Part shown: positions 49,973-59,923 of the stretch, piece by piece | Position numbering within the stretch: position 1 is the first letter of the stretch | Layout: each line of letters starts with the position of its first letter | Source: Curtobacterium ammoniigenes NBRC 101786 | GTDB taxonomy: Bacteria > Actinomycetota > Actinomycetes > Actinomycetales > Microbacteriaceae | NCBI RefSeq assembly: GCF_001571045.1 | Contig: NZ_BCSV01000001.1 | Location: 1-64,000 of the forward strand | Direction of reading: 5' to 3' | DNA: 64,000 nucleotides | Program-made: the position numbers and the translations under genes | The notes under the pieces: generated by a model | What the model was told of the DNA's origin: nothing | Databases searched by the model: none | The model's input: the letters and a program-made list of their open reading frames with translations, nothing else

Positions 49973-50175
49973 GGCTGCGCGTACTCTGGCTCGTCCTGAA
50001 TGTGTTGCAGGACGTCCAGCACGCGGCGGGCGGTCTCCGGTTGCTTCCGAATGGCAATCAGCGTGCGCAGCGCATATCGGAAGAGGTCGCCGTCGTCGGC
50101 AATGCGCGTGAGGTGCCGCGCCTCAGCCAACCGGTCGGATTCGACGTCAACCGTGACGGGGGTTATCGAAGTCAT
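49969..50175 (-). CDS. VapB-like antitoxin
   Basis: 68 residues, typical small antitoxin: MTSITPVTVDVESDRLAEARHLTRIADDGDLFRYALRTLIAIRKQPETARR. The N-terminal part should bind DNA as a dimer and the C-terminal helix the toxin. AAGGA lies 5 bases before ATG 50175, and the stop overlaps the toxin ATG. Partner of the broken VapC at 49567. Confidence 0.82.
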   Translation of the reverse strand: MTSITPVTVDVESDRLAEARHLTRIADDGDLFRYALRTLIAIRKQPETARRVLDVLQHIQDEPEYAQP

Positions 50176-50195
50176 AGGGTTCCTTTCGCGCTGCC

Positions 50196-50208
50196 AGTAT
50201 TTTATACT
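50196..50208. promoter_or_regulatory. VapB operator over the vapBC promoter
   Basis: AGTAT-TTT-ATACT, a perfect palindrome with 3-base centre. On the minus strand it overlaps TATAAAAT, the most A/T-rich promoter-like spot nearby. It lies 21-33 bases upstream of the vapB start, where an autoregulatory operator belongs. Confidence 0.55.
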
Positions 50209-50338
50209 TCAGCAAGGTGAACCTAGGTCTCGTGACTCACGGTGGAGAACCAGACTCCGGCCAGCCTTGTGGTGAGCGCGACCCGGGCGCGTGTGACACG
50301 AACACCCCTACGGCCCCTGGCTCACCGCCCGCTCACGG

Positions 50339-51166
50339 CTAGTGCACCTGATCGGGGTGGGACCCCGTCCGCGTCCCGTTCTCGAGCGTGGCGATGGCCG
50401 CTCGGTCGTCCTCGTCGAGCTCGAAGCCTGCGATCGCGATGTTCGACGCAATCCGCTCCGGGGTCACTGACTTCGGGAGTGCCACGACACCTGCGTCGAT
50501 GTTCCAGCGCACCAGTACCTGCGCGACGGACACACCATGCTTGCGGGCGATCACGCCGAGCGCGGGCTCGTCGATCAGGCGGCCGCGTCCGAGCGGCGAC
50601 CAGGCTTCTGTGACGATGCCGTGCGCCGCGTGAAACTCCAGGAGATCGGCCTGCGGCAGCCACGGATGCCGCTCGACCTGATTGACGACGGGCACCGCAC
50701 CGGTCTCGCCGATGATCCGTTCAAGGTGGGGGATCTGGAAGTTCGAAACGCCGACGCTGGTAGCGCGGCCGTCCGCCTGGAGCTCGACGAGTGCCCGCCA
50801 CGTCTCGACATAGCGGTCGTTGGCCGCAGCGGGCCAGTGGATCAGGTACAGGTCGACCCGGTCGAGCCCAAGTCGTCCGAGCGATGCGTCGAACGCTCGC
50901 ATGGTCTGCTCGCGCCCGTGGTTGGTGTTCCACACCTTCGTCGTGATGAACAGATCATCGCGAGCAATACCGGCGGCGCGGATCGCCCGACCCACACCGG
51001 CCTCGTTTCTGTACATCTCGGCCGTGTCGAGATGCCGGTATCCGGAGCGAAGGGCGGTCGCGACGGAGCGTTCGGCGTCCGCGTCGTCGACCTTGTACAC
51101 GCCGAACCCGACTGCCGGGATACGAGCGCCGTCACGCAGGACGAACTCGGTCTGATCGGGACGCAT
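50339..51166 (-). CDS. Aldo/keto reductase (2,5-diketogluconate reductase-like)
   Basis: 275 residues. Full catalytic set: GYRHLDTAEMYRNEAGVG (Asp, Tyr), FITTKVWN (Lys), DLYLIHWPAA (His), VALPKSVTPERIASN (NADP binding). AKR5 class reducing ketones or aldehydes. The MFS gene ends 3 bp upstream, so the pair is one operon, suggesting uptake followed by reduction of the same compound. Confidence 0.92.
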   Translation of the reverse strand: MRPDQTEFVLRDGARIPAVGFGVYKVDDADAERSVATALRSGYRHLDTAEMYRNEAGVGRAIRAAGIARDDLFITTKVWNTNHGREQTMRAFDASLGRLGLDRVDLYLIHWPAAANDRYVETWRALVELQADGRATSVGVSNFQIPHLERIIGETGAVPVVNQVERHPWLPQADLLEFHAAHGIVTEAWSPLGRGRLIDEPALGVIARKHGVSVAQVLVRWNIDAGVVALPKSVTPERIASNIAIAGFELDEDDRAAIATLENGTRTGSHPDQVH

Positions 51167-51169
51167 CGC

Positions 51170-52375
51170 TCAGCTCGCGATCGTGACGGGCTCGGTGTCG
51201 GGTATCGGACTGGCGTCGCGGCCGCGCAGGTCGGGCAGCCATCGGCGCGCGAAGAGCGGCAGCACCGTGCCGAGCAGCACGGCGAAGGCGCCGACTCCGA
51301 GGCCGCCGACCCCGCCGTGTGCGTCGATGAGGAATCCGGCGGCAGCGGAGCCGAGTGCCGCTCCGATGAGCTGTCCGGTTCCCATCCAGCCGTACGCCTC
51401 CGCGGTGTCCGAGAACTTCACGGTCGCTGACACCGATCCGAACATGACTGCCAGCGCGGGCGCGATCCCAGCTCCAGCGATGAGCAGCGTGAGGCAGAGC
51501 CACCAGAACGACGTGCTGATCACCGATAGGCCCAGGCCGATGAACACGATGAGCATTCGTGTCCACAGGGTGCCCGGCGAGATCGGGCGGTGCCCGAAGG
51601 CGAGACCGCCCGCCAATGATCCGAGCGCGAAGACCGCGAGGACGATCCCGGCATTCGGACTGCCGTTGCCGAAGACGCTGGTGACACCGGCCTCCACTGC
51701 GGCGCAGCCGCTGATGAGCAGGAAGCCGGTCAGGGTGGCGACGATGACGGAAGGGCGTCGGAGCACCGTGCCGAACGCGCGCTTGGACCGCGGGATGCGC
51801 ACCCGGCCGAGCTCGGGCGAGGCGATGAACCAGGTTCCGCCGATGAGCAGGAACGCGAGTGCGACGCAGATCGCTTGGACCGTCCCGATCTGCGTGGCGA
51901 CGAAGGTGGTGATCACTGGCCCGACCACCCAGATGAGCTCCTGCGCAGACGCGTCGAGCGAGAACAGCGGTGTCAACTGGGTGGACGTGACCATCTTCGG
52001 ATAGATGGTTCGCACGGCAGGCTGGACGGGAGGCACGGCGAGCCCGCCGACGAAGCCCACCGCCATGTAGAGCCAAACCGGCATGATGACGAACGCGATC
52101 ACTGACATGCTCGCGAACGCCACGATGCTCGTGAGGATCAGGACCGGGCGCATGCCCCAGCTGCCCATCCATCGGCTCGTCAGCGGGCCGGCGATCGCCT
52201 GGCCGATGCTGGACGCGGCGAGAACGAGGCCGGCTGCACCATATGAGTGGGCGACGTGCTCGACGCGCAGCAGGTAGGCGAGCGAGAGCATGCCGAACGG
52301 GAACCGCGCGGTCAGCTGCGCCGCAATGACGCGGGCGACCCCGTGGGTCCGCAGCAGGCTTCCGTACGCGCTCAC
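51170..52375 (-). CDS. MFS transporter (12-helix)
   Basis: 401 residues, about 12 helices. Starts MSAYGSLLRTHGVARVIAAQLTARFPFGMLSLAYLL; motif-A-like region is GPLTSRWMGSWGMRPVLIL. Belongs to a drug/sugar-efflux type MFS branch. GTG 52375 lies 7 bases after TACACT (52383-52388, minus strand). The frame is open for about 97 further codons upstream, but those residues are not membrane-like. Confidence 0.87.
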   Translation of the reverse strand: MSAYGSLLRTHGVARVIAAQLTARFPFGMLSLAYLLRVEHVAHSYGAAGLVLAASSIGQAIAGPLTSRWMGSWGMRPVLILTSIVAFASMSVIAFVIMPVWLYMAVGFVGGLAVPPVQPAVRTIYPKMVTSTQLTPLFSLDASAQELIWVVGPVITTFVATQIGTVQAICVALAFLLIGGTWFIASPELGRVRIPRSKRAFGTVLRRPSVIVATLTGFLLISGCAAVEAGVTSVFGNGSPNAGIVLAVFALGSLAGGLAFGHRPISPGTLWTRMLIVFIGLGLSVISTSFWWLCLTLLIAGAGIAPALAVMFGSVSATVKFSDTAEAYGWMGTGQLIGAALGSAAAGFLIDAHGGVGGLGVGAFAVLLGTVLPLFARRWLPDLRGRDASPIPDTEPVTIAS

Positions 52376-52382
52376 GCCTCCG

Positions 52383-52388
52383 AGTGTA
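52383..52388 (-). promoter_or_regulatory. -10 box for leaderless MFS gene
   Basis: TACACT on the minus strand, 7 bases, GTG 52375. The GGAGG between them is too close to the start to be required. Confidence 0.5.
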
Positions 52389-52662
52389 CGGACCGGACGG
52401 TGGTCGCCCCGGCCCAGGCGGCGCGCTGTGGACGGGACGTTGAGAAGCGGCGCGCGTGGTGCCTCCCGAACGGGGGAGGGGCACGATCTGCCCGTCGAAG
52501 CGACACGCCGAGCATGCGAATCCCACACCCTGTGGACGGGGATCTCCACCGGTGTGCAGAGATGTCGGTGGCGGCCTCGAGAATGGCGGAAAACCGGGCT
52601 TCGAGCACCGCATCGGGAATGCACAGGCTGTGCATTGCGTTGTGGAGAACTACAAGCGTGTA

Positions 52663-52678
52663 ACACTTTCTCTTGTGG
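52663..52678 (+). promoter_or_regulatory. NrdR box 1
   Basis: ACACTTTCTCTTGTGG, close to the NrdR consensus ACACWATATATWGTGT. The upstream member of a pair spaced 32 bases. Confidence 0.6.
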
Positions 52679-52694
52679 TCCGTCGCGGCGTCGG

Positions 52695-52710
52695 GCACAA
52701 GATGTAGTAT
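52695..52710 (+). promoter_or_regulatory. NrdR box 2
   Basis: GCACAAGATGTAGTAT, matching the CMCWANATNTWGKG form except at the last position. It overlaps a TAGTAT that could be the nrdH -10 box. Two boxes about three helical turns apart is the usual NrdR arrangement. ATP/dATP-loaded NrdR would repress here. Apart from these boxes the 52376-52772 gap shows nothing recognisable. Confidence 0.65.
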
Positions 52711-52772
52711 CGACTCCACCGCAGCGGGGTCTGTGTCAGACCGGCTCCGGACCGTCTCGAATAGGGGAGAAC

Positions 52773-53006
52773 ATGGCCGTCACCGTTTACACCAAGCCGT
52801 CTTGCGTGCAGTGCACCGCGACGTATCGAGCGCTCGACAACAAGGGCATCGAATACGAAGTGCACGACGTCTCCACGGACGAGGCCGCGCTTGAGCACGT
52901 CAAGAGCCTCGGCTACCTGCAGGCCCCCGTCGTCGTGACCGACGACGACCACTGGTCGGGCTTCCGTCCGGACAAGATCGCCGCGCTCAGCGCCGAGCTC
53001 GCGTGA
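52773..53006 (+). CDS. nrdH: Glutaredoxin-like NrdH redoxin
   Basis: 77-residue thioredoxin-fold electron donor for class Ib ribonucleotide reductase. Active site Cys11-V-Q-Cys14, [40 protein letters not shown] with the cis-Pro and the WSGFRP motif that fits NrdH rather than glutaredoxin. AGGGGAG 3 bases before ATG. First gene of the nrd region, under two NrdR boxes. Confidence 0.95.
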   Translation: MAVTVYTKPSCVQCTATYRALDNKGIEYEVHDVSTDEAALEHVKSLGYLQAPVVVTDDDHWSGFRPDKIAALSAELA

Positions 53007-53010
53007 TCTG

Positions 53011-53045
53011 GTCGGCCGCCTCGACGGGGAACCGAGGCGGCCGAC
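53011..53045. terminator. 13-bp hairpin between nrdH and nrdI
   Basis: GTCGGCCGCCTCG (53011-53023) pairs perfectly with CGAGGCGGCCGAC (53033-53045) around 9 bases, 4 bases after the nrdH stop. No T tract; an attenuator or mRNA-stabilising stem that would raise NrdH relative to NrdI/NrdE. Confidence 0.6.
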
Positions 53046-53085
53046 ACTCCCCACCGCTGTCGACGGTCTGACGGAGGAGAGCGCC

Positions 53086-53502
53086 ATGAGCGAACTCATC
53101 TACTTCTCGAGCGTGTCGGAGAACACTGCTCGGTTCGTCGAGAAGCTCGGTCGACCGGCACAGCGAATCCCGCTCTATCCGAGCGAGGAGCAGCTGCATG
53201 CCGAACGGCCGTATGTCCTGGTCCTGCCGACCTACGGCGGCGGCAACGGCCATGGAGCCGTTCCCAAGCAGGTCATCAAATTCCTCAACGACGAACACAA
53301 CCGCGCGCTCATCCGCGGCGTGATCGTCGGTGGCAACACCAACTTCGGCGAGGCCTACGGGCTCGCCGGCGACATCGTGGCCCAGAAGTGCCACGTGCCG
53401 GTTCTCTACCGTTTCGAACTCTTCGGAACGCCTGACGACGTGCAGGCGGTCAACTCAGGATTGGATGCATTTTGGACGCAGCAGTTGCAGACGTCGATCT
53501 GA
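53086..53502 (+). CDS. nrdI: Flavodoxin-like NrdI
   Basis: 138 residues. FMN protein that delivers superoxide to activate the dimanganese cofactor of Nrd[19 protein letters not shown] is the phosphate loop, VLPTYGGGN and [18 protein letters not shown] the flavin-binding loops. GGAGGAG 6 bases before ATG. Its last 31 bases overlap the nrdE TTG start. Confidence 0.95.
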   Translation: MSELIYFSSVSENTARFVEKLGRPAQRIPLYPSEEQLHAERPYVLVLPTYGGGNGHGAVPKQVIKFLNDEHNRALIRGVIVGGNTNFGEAYGLAGDIVAQKCHVPVLYRFELFGTPDDVQAVNSGLDAFWTQQLQTSI

Positions 53503-55625
53503 CGTCGCCGACGACGGGCATGGACTACCACGCCCTGAACGCGATGCTCAATCTGTACGACGCCGACGGCAAGATCCAGTTCGACAAAGACCGTGAGGCC
53601 GCGAAGCAGTACTTCCTGCAGCACGTCAACCAGAACACGGTCTTCTTCCACAACCTGCAGGAGCGGCTCGACTACCTGGTCGAGAACCACTACTACGAGC
53701 AAGCGGTCATCGACCAGTACTCGATCGAGTTCATCCAGAAGCTCAACGACCTCGCCTACTCCAAGAAGTTCCGGTTCCAGACCTTCCTCGGCGCGTTCAA
53801 GTACTACACGAGCTACACGCTGAAGACGTTCGACGGCAAGCGCTACCTCGAGCGCTTCGAGGACCGGGTCGTCATGACCGCGCTCGGGCTTGCGCAGGGC
53901 GACGAAGACCTCGCGATCAACCTGGTCGAGGAGATCATCGGCGGCCGCTTCCAGCCGGCCACGCCGACGTTCCTCAACACGGGCAAGGCGCAGCGCGGCG
54001 AGCTCGTCTCCTGCTTTCTGCTCCGCATCGAAGACAACATGGAGTCGATCTCGCGCGGCATCAACTCCTCGCTGCAGTTGTCGAAGCGCGGCGGCGGCGT
54101 CGCGCTCCTCCTGTCGAACATCCGCGAGTCCGGCGCGCCGATCAAGCAGATCGAGAACCAGTCGAGCGGCATCATCCCGGTGATGAAGCTCCTGGAAGAC
54201 AGCTTCTCGTACGCGAACCAGCTCGGTGCGCGCCAGGGAGCCGGCGCGGTGTATCTGTCAGCGCACCACCCGGACATCATGCGGTTCCTCGACACGAAGC
54301 GTGAGAACGCCGACGAGAAGATCCGCATCAAGACGCTGTCGCTCGGTGTCGTCGTGCCGGACATCACGTTCGAACTCGCCAAGAACAACGAGGACATGTA
54401 CCTGTTCTCGCCGTACGACGTGGAGCGCGTCTACGGTGTGCCGTTCGGCGACATCTCCATCTCCGAGAAGTACCGCGAGATGGTCGACGACTCGCGCATC
54501 AAGAAGACGAAGATCAAGGCGCGCGACTTCTTCCAGACGATCGCGGAGATCCAGTTCGAGTCCGGCTACCCGTACATCGTGTTCGAGGACACGGTGAACA
54601 AGGCGAACCCGATCAAGGGCCGCATCAACATGTCGAACCTGTGCTCGGAGATCCTGCAGGTCAACACCCCGACGACCTACAACGAGGACCTGTCGTACAA
54701 CACGATCGGTAAGGACATCTCCTGCAACCTCGGGTCCCTGAACATCGCCCTCACGATGGACTCGCCCGACTTCGGCAAGACGATCGAGACCGCGATCCGT
54801 GGACTCACCGCGGTGTCGCAGATGTCGCACATCTCGTCGGTCCGCTCGATCGAGGACGGCAACGACAAGTCGCACGCGATCGGTCTCGGTCAGATGAACC
54901 TGCACGGGTATCTCGCCCGGGAGCGCGTGCACTACGGGTCGGACGAAGGCATCGACTTCACGAACATCTACTTCTACACGGTGCTGTACCACGCGCTCCG
55001 GGCCTCGAACCTCATTGCCATCGAGCAGGGTGAGACGTTCGACGGCTTCCGTGACTCGAAGTACGCCACGGGCGAGTTCTTCGACAAGTACACGGACCAG
55101 GAGTGGGCGCCGGCCACTGAGCGTGTCCGCGAGCTCTTCGCGACCGCGAACGTGGCGATCCCGACGCAGGAGGACTGGAAGGCACTCAAGGCCTCCGTCC
55201 AGGAGCACGGCATCTACAACCAGAACCTGCAGGCCGTCCCGCCGACCGGCTCGATCTCGTACATCAACCACTCGACCTCATCGATCCACCCGATCGCGTC
55301 GAAGATCGAGATCCGCAAGGAAGGCAAGCTCGGCCGCGTCTACTACCCGGCGCCGTTCATGACGAACGACAACCTCGAGTACTACGCGGACGCGTACGAG
55401 ATCGGCCCGGAGAAGATCATCGACACCTACGCTGCCGCGACGCAGCACGTCGACCAGGGGCTGTCGCTGACACTGTTCTTCAAGGACACCGCGACCACGC
55501 GCGACATCAACAAGGCGCAGATCTACGCGTGGCGCAAGGGCATCAAGACGATCTACTACATCCGTCTCCGTCAGCTCGCGCTGGAGGGCACGGAGGTCGA
55601 AGGCTGCGTCTCCTGCATGCTCTGA
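53472..55625 (+). CDS. nrdE: Class Ib ribonucleoside-diphosphate reductase alpha subunit
   Basis: 717 residues from TTG 53472. Reduces NDPs to dNDPs with a thiyl radical. [21 protein letters not shown], the [14 protein letters not shown] motif, the [16 protein letters not shown] active region, NLCSEI (active-site Cys, Glu) and the C-terminal EGCVSCML (Cys712, Cys715) that exchanges electrons with NrdH are all there. The TTG lies inside nrdI with AGGA 9 bases upstream; ATG 53520 is the alternative and would cut 16 residues. Confidence 0.95.
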   Translation: MDAAVADVDLTSPTTGMDYHALNAMLNLYDADGKIQFDKDREAAKQYFLQHVNQNTVFFHNLQERLDYLVENHYYEQAVIDQYSIEFIQKLNDLAYSKKFRFQTFLGAFKYYTSYTLKTFDGKRYLERFEDRVVMTALGLAQGDEDLAINLVEEIIGGRFQPATPTFLNTGKAQRGELVSCFLLRIEDNMESISRGINSSLQLSKRGGGVALLLSNIRESGAPIKQIENQSSGIIPVMKLLEDSFSYANQLGARQGAGAVYLSAHHPDIMRFLDTKRENADEKIRIKTLSLGVVVPDITFELAKNNEDMYLFSPYDVERVYGVPFGDISISEKYREMVDDSRIKKTKIKARDFFQTIAEIQFESGYPYIVFEDTVNKANPIKGRINMSNLCSEILQVNTPTTYNEDLSYNTIGKDISCNLGSLNIALTMDSPDFGKTIETAIRGLTAVSQMSHISSVRSIEDGNDKSHAIGLGQMNLHGYLARERVHYGSDEGIDFTNIYFYTVLYHALRASNLIAIEQGETFDGFRDSKYATGEFFDKYTDQEWAPATERVRELFATANVAIPTQEDWKALKASVQEHGIYNQNLQAVPPTGSISYINHSTSSIHPIASKIEIRKEGKLGRVYYPAPFMTNDNLEYYADAYEIGPEKIIDTYAAATQHVDQGLSLTLFFKDTATTRDINKAQIYAWRKGIKTIYYIRLRQLALEGTEVEGCVSCML

Positions 55626-55710
55626 CGCCTTCGGTCGCTCATGCGAATGCCTTGACTGGAGAGCCGTGACAAGCCCGTCGCGAGCCTCCGGCCACACAAG
55701 TCCATACAGA

Positions 55711-55746
55711 GTTCAAGACCAGGTCTGTGAAGACCTGGTCTTGAAC
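55711..55746. terminator. Perfect 16-bp hairpin with GTGA loop after nrdE
   Basis: GTTCAAGACCAGGTCT (55711-55726) and AGACCTGGTCTTGAAC (55731-55746) are exact reverse complements around GTGA, a GNRA-type tetraloop in RNA. No T tract follows. It is the strongest stem in the window. A transcript passing it would be very stable or strongly attenuated. Confidence 0.75.
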
Positions 55747-55847
55747 AAGCCCCTAGCAGGGACTCCAACTTGTCGGCTGGAGCGTCCACTGTACACGAGT
55801 CGAACCGTCCCACCCGGGGCGGGCTCTCGGGGCTGTGAGGCCTCGAG

Positions 55848-55856
55848 AGGAGGTGA
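55848..55856 (+). promoter_or_regulatory. Strong Shine-Dalgarno of the small nrd-region gene
   Basis: AGGAGGTGA is an almost full complement of the 16S rRNA 3' end. ATG 55857 would abut it, so GTG 55863 is the better start. Confidence 0.65.
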
Positions 55857-55862
55857 ATGACC

Positions 55863-56072
55863 GTGGCACGCACCGTGAACAGGAGCGCCTCAAGTGGGCG
55901 CTTCGTCTCTAACGCTGCTGCTGCGCGCTGGCCGTCAAAGACGACCACGGAGCGCGTCGGTAGCGGGACCGGAAACTCTCGCTCGGTGAACCGCTCCGCT
56001 TCGACGGGTCGCTTTGTGACCCAGCGAGCCGCTGACGGCAACCCCGGCGGCACCATCCAGCAGCGCGTCTGA
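55863..56072 (+). CDS. Small protein made of a duplicated VNRSAS-GRFV motif
   Basis: 69 residues from GTG 55863. Two copies of one motif: TVNRSASSGRFVSNAAAARW (residues about 4-23) and SVNRSASTGRFVTQRAADGN (about 42-61), each followed by a Thr-rich tail. Basic, no hydrophobic core, no cysteines; likely disordered or a nucleic-acid binder. I have seen similar RSA-GRFV proteins in actinobacteria and their phages but cannot name a family. It sits alone between nrdE and nrdF, with its own very strong ribosome site and hairpins on both sides. A role in ribonucleotide reductase is only suggested by position. Confidence 0.75.
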   Translation: MARTVNRSASSGRFVSNAAAARWPSKTTTERVGSGTGNSRSVNRSASTGRFVTQRAADGNPGGTIQQRV

Positions 56073-56080
56073 CGCTGCAG

Positions 56081-56110
56081 CTGGGCGAGCGGAACCCTCC
56101 GCTCGCCCAG
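56081..56110. terminator. Perfect 13-bp hairpin before nrdF
   Basis: CTGGGCGAGCGGA (56081-56093) pairs with TCCGCTCGCCCAG (56098-56110) around ACCC, 9 bases after the small gene stop. No T tract. Could attenuate read-through or protect the upstream mRNA end. Confidence 0.65.
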
Positions 56111-56131
56111 CACCGCCACCATCACACGTAA

Positions 56132-57127
<996 letters not shown>

Positions 57128-57142
57128 ACCAGGTCTGAATTG

Positions 57143-57180
57143 AAGAACGCCCCGCTGGCTTCGGCTGGCGGGGCGTTCTT
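57143..57180. terminator. Terminator of the nrd region
   Basis: AAGAACGCCCCGC (57143-57155) and GCGGGGCGTTCTT (57168-57180) form a perfect 13-bp stem around TGGCTTCGGCTG, 15 bases after the nrdF stop. Confidence 0.8.
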
Positions 57181-57237
57181 CGCGGGTGCAGCAGCGCTTC
57201 GCCGTCGGGACGCGTTTTGCGCAGGTTGCCGCTTGTG

Positions 57238-57438
57238 TCATCGCCGCCGCTGTCGCAGCGTGATCGCGATGCCGAGGTAGGCGCACGCGAGCAAAAGGCC
57301 AGACGACGACGCGATGATCGCCAGGACGTGGTGCGGGCCGTTGACGAGCAAAGCCCACAGGGCCGTCCCGCCGGTGATGAACAGAGCAGCGCCAACCACC
57401 GCTGCCGGAACGCTGAGCACGAGCCGCTGCGCCCGCAA
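57238..57438 (-). CDS. Possible small two-helix membrane protein, N-terminus uncertain
   Basis: 66 residues from TTG 57438: LVLSVPAAVVGAALFITGGTALWALL and VLAIIASSSGLLLACAYLGIAITLRQRRR are two good transmembrane helices with a basic end. Hydrophobic residues continue upstream in frame (VLLFTNAVSAALRAQ) to a stop, with no ATG or GTG there. The present start may be wrong, or the gene may be truncated. No family recognised. Confidence 0.35.
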   Translation of the reverse strand: MRAQRLVLSVPAAVVGAALFITGGTALWALLVNGPHHVLAIIASSSGLLLACAYLGIAITLRQRRR

Positions 57439-57535
57439 GGCTGCGCTGACGGCGTTGGTGAACAGGAGAACGGTCCCTTCCTCGACTCATCCAAATGGGG
57501 AATGTAGAATACCACGACCATTGAGTCGCGCACGG

Positions 57536-58369
57536 TCACGCGAGTGCGGTCGAACCGACCGTCCTGAGCAGGTCCATCTTCGACGCGTCTTCGGTCCCGG
57601 GTTCGGCGGTCTGCGTCACGATGTGCACGCCTGACCCCTCGACGGTGAGGACGTCGCAGTCGACGGTGATCAGGCCGACGACGGGATGATCGATGATCTT
57701 GCGCTCCGTTCGGTGATGCGCGGCCTCCACCGCGGACCACCGTTTCGCGAACGCGGGACTCCGCTTGGTGAGATCGTGCACCAGCGCGGCGAGCTGCTCG
57801 TCCTTGGGGTACTGGATGGTCGCGGTCCGGACATCGGACACGATCGCCCGCTCGAACCGCTCGGTCTCTGCGGCGTCCGGTACGAGCCGCGAAATGCCGA
57901 GGACGAAATGGCGCCACAGGAGATTGCCGTCTCGCCCTGGCGGGAACGCATCGTGCAGGGACACGAACGCGTCATTCGCACTGAGCATCGACCAGTCGGC
58001 GGCGAACACGCCGATCGCGACATCAGGGAGTCGCGCGATGAGCCGCTGCACGCTCGCAGGCACCTGCGTGGGGACTTGCGTGGGCGATGGCACCGGCACC
58101 CCGGCCGCGATATGGAGCTGATCGCGTTCGTCGTCCGAGAGCTGCAGGGTCCGAGCGAGCGCTGTCACGACCTGCTGTGACGGACGTTCGGCGCGGCCTT
58201 GCTCGAGCCGGACGAGGTAGTCCACCGAGATGCCGGCGAGCATCGCCAGCTCTTCTCGTCGAATCCCAGCGGCCCGACGGCCCGGTCCGGCGGGGAGGCC
58301 CACCGCCGCCGGGTGGAGACGGTCGCGCCACGCACGGAGGAGCGTCGCGAGATCGCCGTGATGAACCAT
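57536..58369 (-). CDS. Xre-type regulator with MmyB-like ligand domain
   Basis: 277 residues. The N-terminal helix-turn-helix (RREELAMLAGISVDYLVRLEQGRAERPSQQVVTALARTL) and the C-terminal ligand-binding domain (MLTR/MmyB type, ending GSGVHIVTQTAEPGTEDASKMDLLRTVG) are the standard actinobacterial arrangement. Members often regulate a divergent short-chain dehydrogenase and bind fatty-acid-like ligands. Here an SDR gene starts 103 bp away in the opposite direction. Confidence 0.9.
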   Translation of the reverse strand: MVHHGDLATLLRAWRDRLHPAAVGLPAGPGRRAAGIRREELAMLAGISVDYLVRLEQGRAERPSQQVVTALARTLQLSDDERDQLHIAAGVPVPSPTQVPTQVPASVQRLIARLPDVAIGVFAADWSMLSANDAFVSLHDAFPPGRDGNLLWRHFVLGISRLVPDAAETERFERAIVSDVRTATIQYPKDEQLAALVHDLTKRSPAFAKRWSAVEAAHHRTERKIIDHPVVGLITVDCDVLTVEGSGVHIVTQTAEPGTEDASKMDLLRTVGSTALA

Positions 58370-58472
58370 ATGAGCATTCTCGCGCGCTCGGGGTCAGCCT
58401 TCCTGGTACTCGGAGTCCCATGGACAGTGGGAGCTGACCGTGGCGGCCCCGGTGGGGACGAGGGTGGTGGGC

Positions 58473-59168
58473 ATGACAACAACTCTGATCACCGGCGGAA
58501 ACAAGGGACTCGGCTACGAGGCGGCGCGGCGGCTGCGCGACCTCGGACATTCGATCGTGATCGGATCGCGCGATGCGTCGCGGGGTGCCGACGCAGCGAA
58601 GTCGCTCGAGGTCGACTGGGTGCAGTTGGACGTGACCTCCGATGCATCCGTCGCCGCCGCAGCCGACGCATTCCGCGATCGCTGGGGTGCGCTCGACGTG
58701 CTCGTGAACAACGCGGGCATCGCAGGACCGCGGGTGGACGTCGCGGATGTGGACGGGCCGATGTTCGCAGCGATCCTCGACACGAACAGCGTCAGTGTGG
58801 TGCGCATGACGCACGCGTTCCTGCCCTTGCTCCGCGAATCGGCGTCGCCCGTCATCGTGAACGTGGCGAGCGGCCTCGGCTCTTTCGCGATGCGTCACGA
58901 CCCGAACGTGCTGGAGTCCAAGATTCCGACGCTCGCCTACAGTGCGAGCAAGGCCGCCATGACGATGCTCACCACGATCTACGCGCAGTTCCTGCCAGAC
59001 CTTCGCATCAATGTGGTCGACCCGGGCTACACGGCCACTGATCTCAACGGGAACAGCGGACATCAGACGGTCGAGGAAGGGACCGACGCGATCGTCGCCA
59101 TGGCCACGATCGGGAAGGACGGGCCGACGGGCGAGTTCCACAACCGCTTCGGGATCGTCGGCTGGTGA
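58473..59168 (+). CDS. Short-chain dehydrogenase/reductase
   Basis: 231 residues, classical SDR. TTLITGGNKGLGYEAARRL binds NADP, NNAG is the core motif, and AYSASKAAM carries the Tyr and Lys. The C-terminus lacks the usual substrate loop detail, so no substrate is proposed. ATG 58473 gives the standard MTTTLITGG start. Divergent Xre/MLTR gene is its likely repressor. Confidence 0.9.
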   Translation: MTTTLITGGNKGLGYEAARRLRDLGHSIVIGSRDASRGADAAKSLEVDWVQLDVTSDASVAAAADAFRDRWGALDVLVNNAGIAGPRVDVADVDGPMFAAILDTNSVSVVRMTHAFLPLLRESASPVIVNVASGLGSFAMRHDPNVLESKIPTLAYSASKAAMTMLTTIYAQFLPDLRINVVDPGYTATDLNGNSGHQTVEEGTDAIVAMATIGKDGPTGEFHNRFGIVGW

Positions 59169-59215
59169 GCTGAGCGGGCGTGGGAGCGGGGGAGCCGCGC
59201 CGCCCGGCGTCCCTC

Positions 59216-59221
59216 TAGGCT
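59216..59221 (+). promoter_or_regulatory. -10 box for leaderless tetR
   Basis: TAGGCT, 7 bases, ATG 59229. Confidence 0.5.
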
Positions 59222-59228
59222 CATCGAC

Positions 59229-59870
59229 ATGACAGCGGACGGCGAAGAGTGGAGCGCCGACCGGGAGCGGCGGCCCCGCGGCCCCTACGCCAAGAGCGCG
59301 GAGCGACGGCAGCAGATCATCGACAAGGCGATCGAGATCTTCGCCCGGGACGGGGTCGACGCCGGCTCGCTCCGTTCGGTTGCGGCCGCGATCGGTGTGT
59401 CGCACGCGGCACTGCGGCATTACTTCCCAACCCGGGAGGCGCTCCTCATCGCCGTCTACGAAGCCCACGAAGTACGCACCGATGAGACCATCGACGCGTG
59501 GTTGGGGGAGGATGACTCGCCGCTTCCTGCGATGCGAGCCAGCGCCTCCAGGAATAGGTCGGTGCCTGGCCTCGTGCAGCTTTATGCCTCGCTCACGGCG
59601 GCTGCCGTCCAAACCGGGAATCCCGGGACGCGAGCCTTCATCCGCGAGCGGTTCACGAGCCTCCGGAAGCAGATCGCCCAGCGCGTCGAGCGCGCCCAGG
59701 AGCACGATCACATGATCGGCGACGCCGATCCGGCCGAGGTCGCGTCGCTCATCATCGCGGCCGCGGACGGCCTGCAGATTCAGTGGCTCATCGACCCTGA
59801 CTCGGTCGCAGTGGAACGCGGCCTGGCGCTGCTCGAGCGGCTCCTGGAATCGCCTCCCGACCGAGCGTGA
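59229..59870 (+). CDS. TetR/AcrR family regulator
   Basis: 213 residues. Helix-turn-helix at about 20-66 (AERRQQIIDKAIEIFARDG, LRSVAAAIGVSHAALRHYFPTREALL). The C-terminal domain (VASLIIAAADGLQIQWLIDPDSV) is of the TetR_C_6 kind. Its neighbour is the converging sugar isomerase; the upstream SDR may be its target. Ligand unknown. Confidence 0.88.
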   Translation: MTADGEEWSADRERRPRGPYAKSAERRQQIIDKAIEIFARDGVDAGSLRSVAAAIGVSHAALRHYFPTREALLIAVYEAHEVRTDETIDAWLGEDDSPLPAMRASASRNRSVPGLVQLYASLTAAAVQTGNPGTRAFIRERFTSLRKQIAQRVERAQEHDHMIGDADPAEVASLIIAAADGLQIQWLIDPDSVAVERGLALLERLLESPPDRA

Positions 59871-59879
59871 GATGCGTGA

Positions 59880-59909
59880 GCGGGGTCGGACCGACCGGCC
59901 CGACCCCGC
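59880..59909. terminator. Bidirectional terminator hairpin
   Basis: GCGGGGTCGG (59880-59889) and CCGACCCCGC (59900-59909) form a perfect 10-bp stem, 9 bases after the tetR stop and before the isomerase end. Confidence 0.65.
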
Positions 59910-59923
59910 GCACCCAGCACGAA

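Noticed and set aside
55711-55746. Riboswitch (for example cobalamin or adenine type) in front of the small nrd gene
   Set aside because: Only one simple perfect stem is seen, without conserved riboswitch core sequences.
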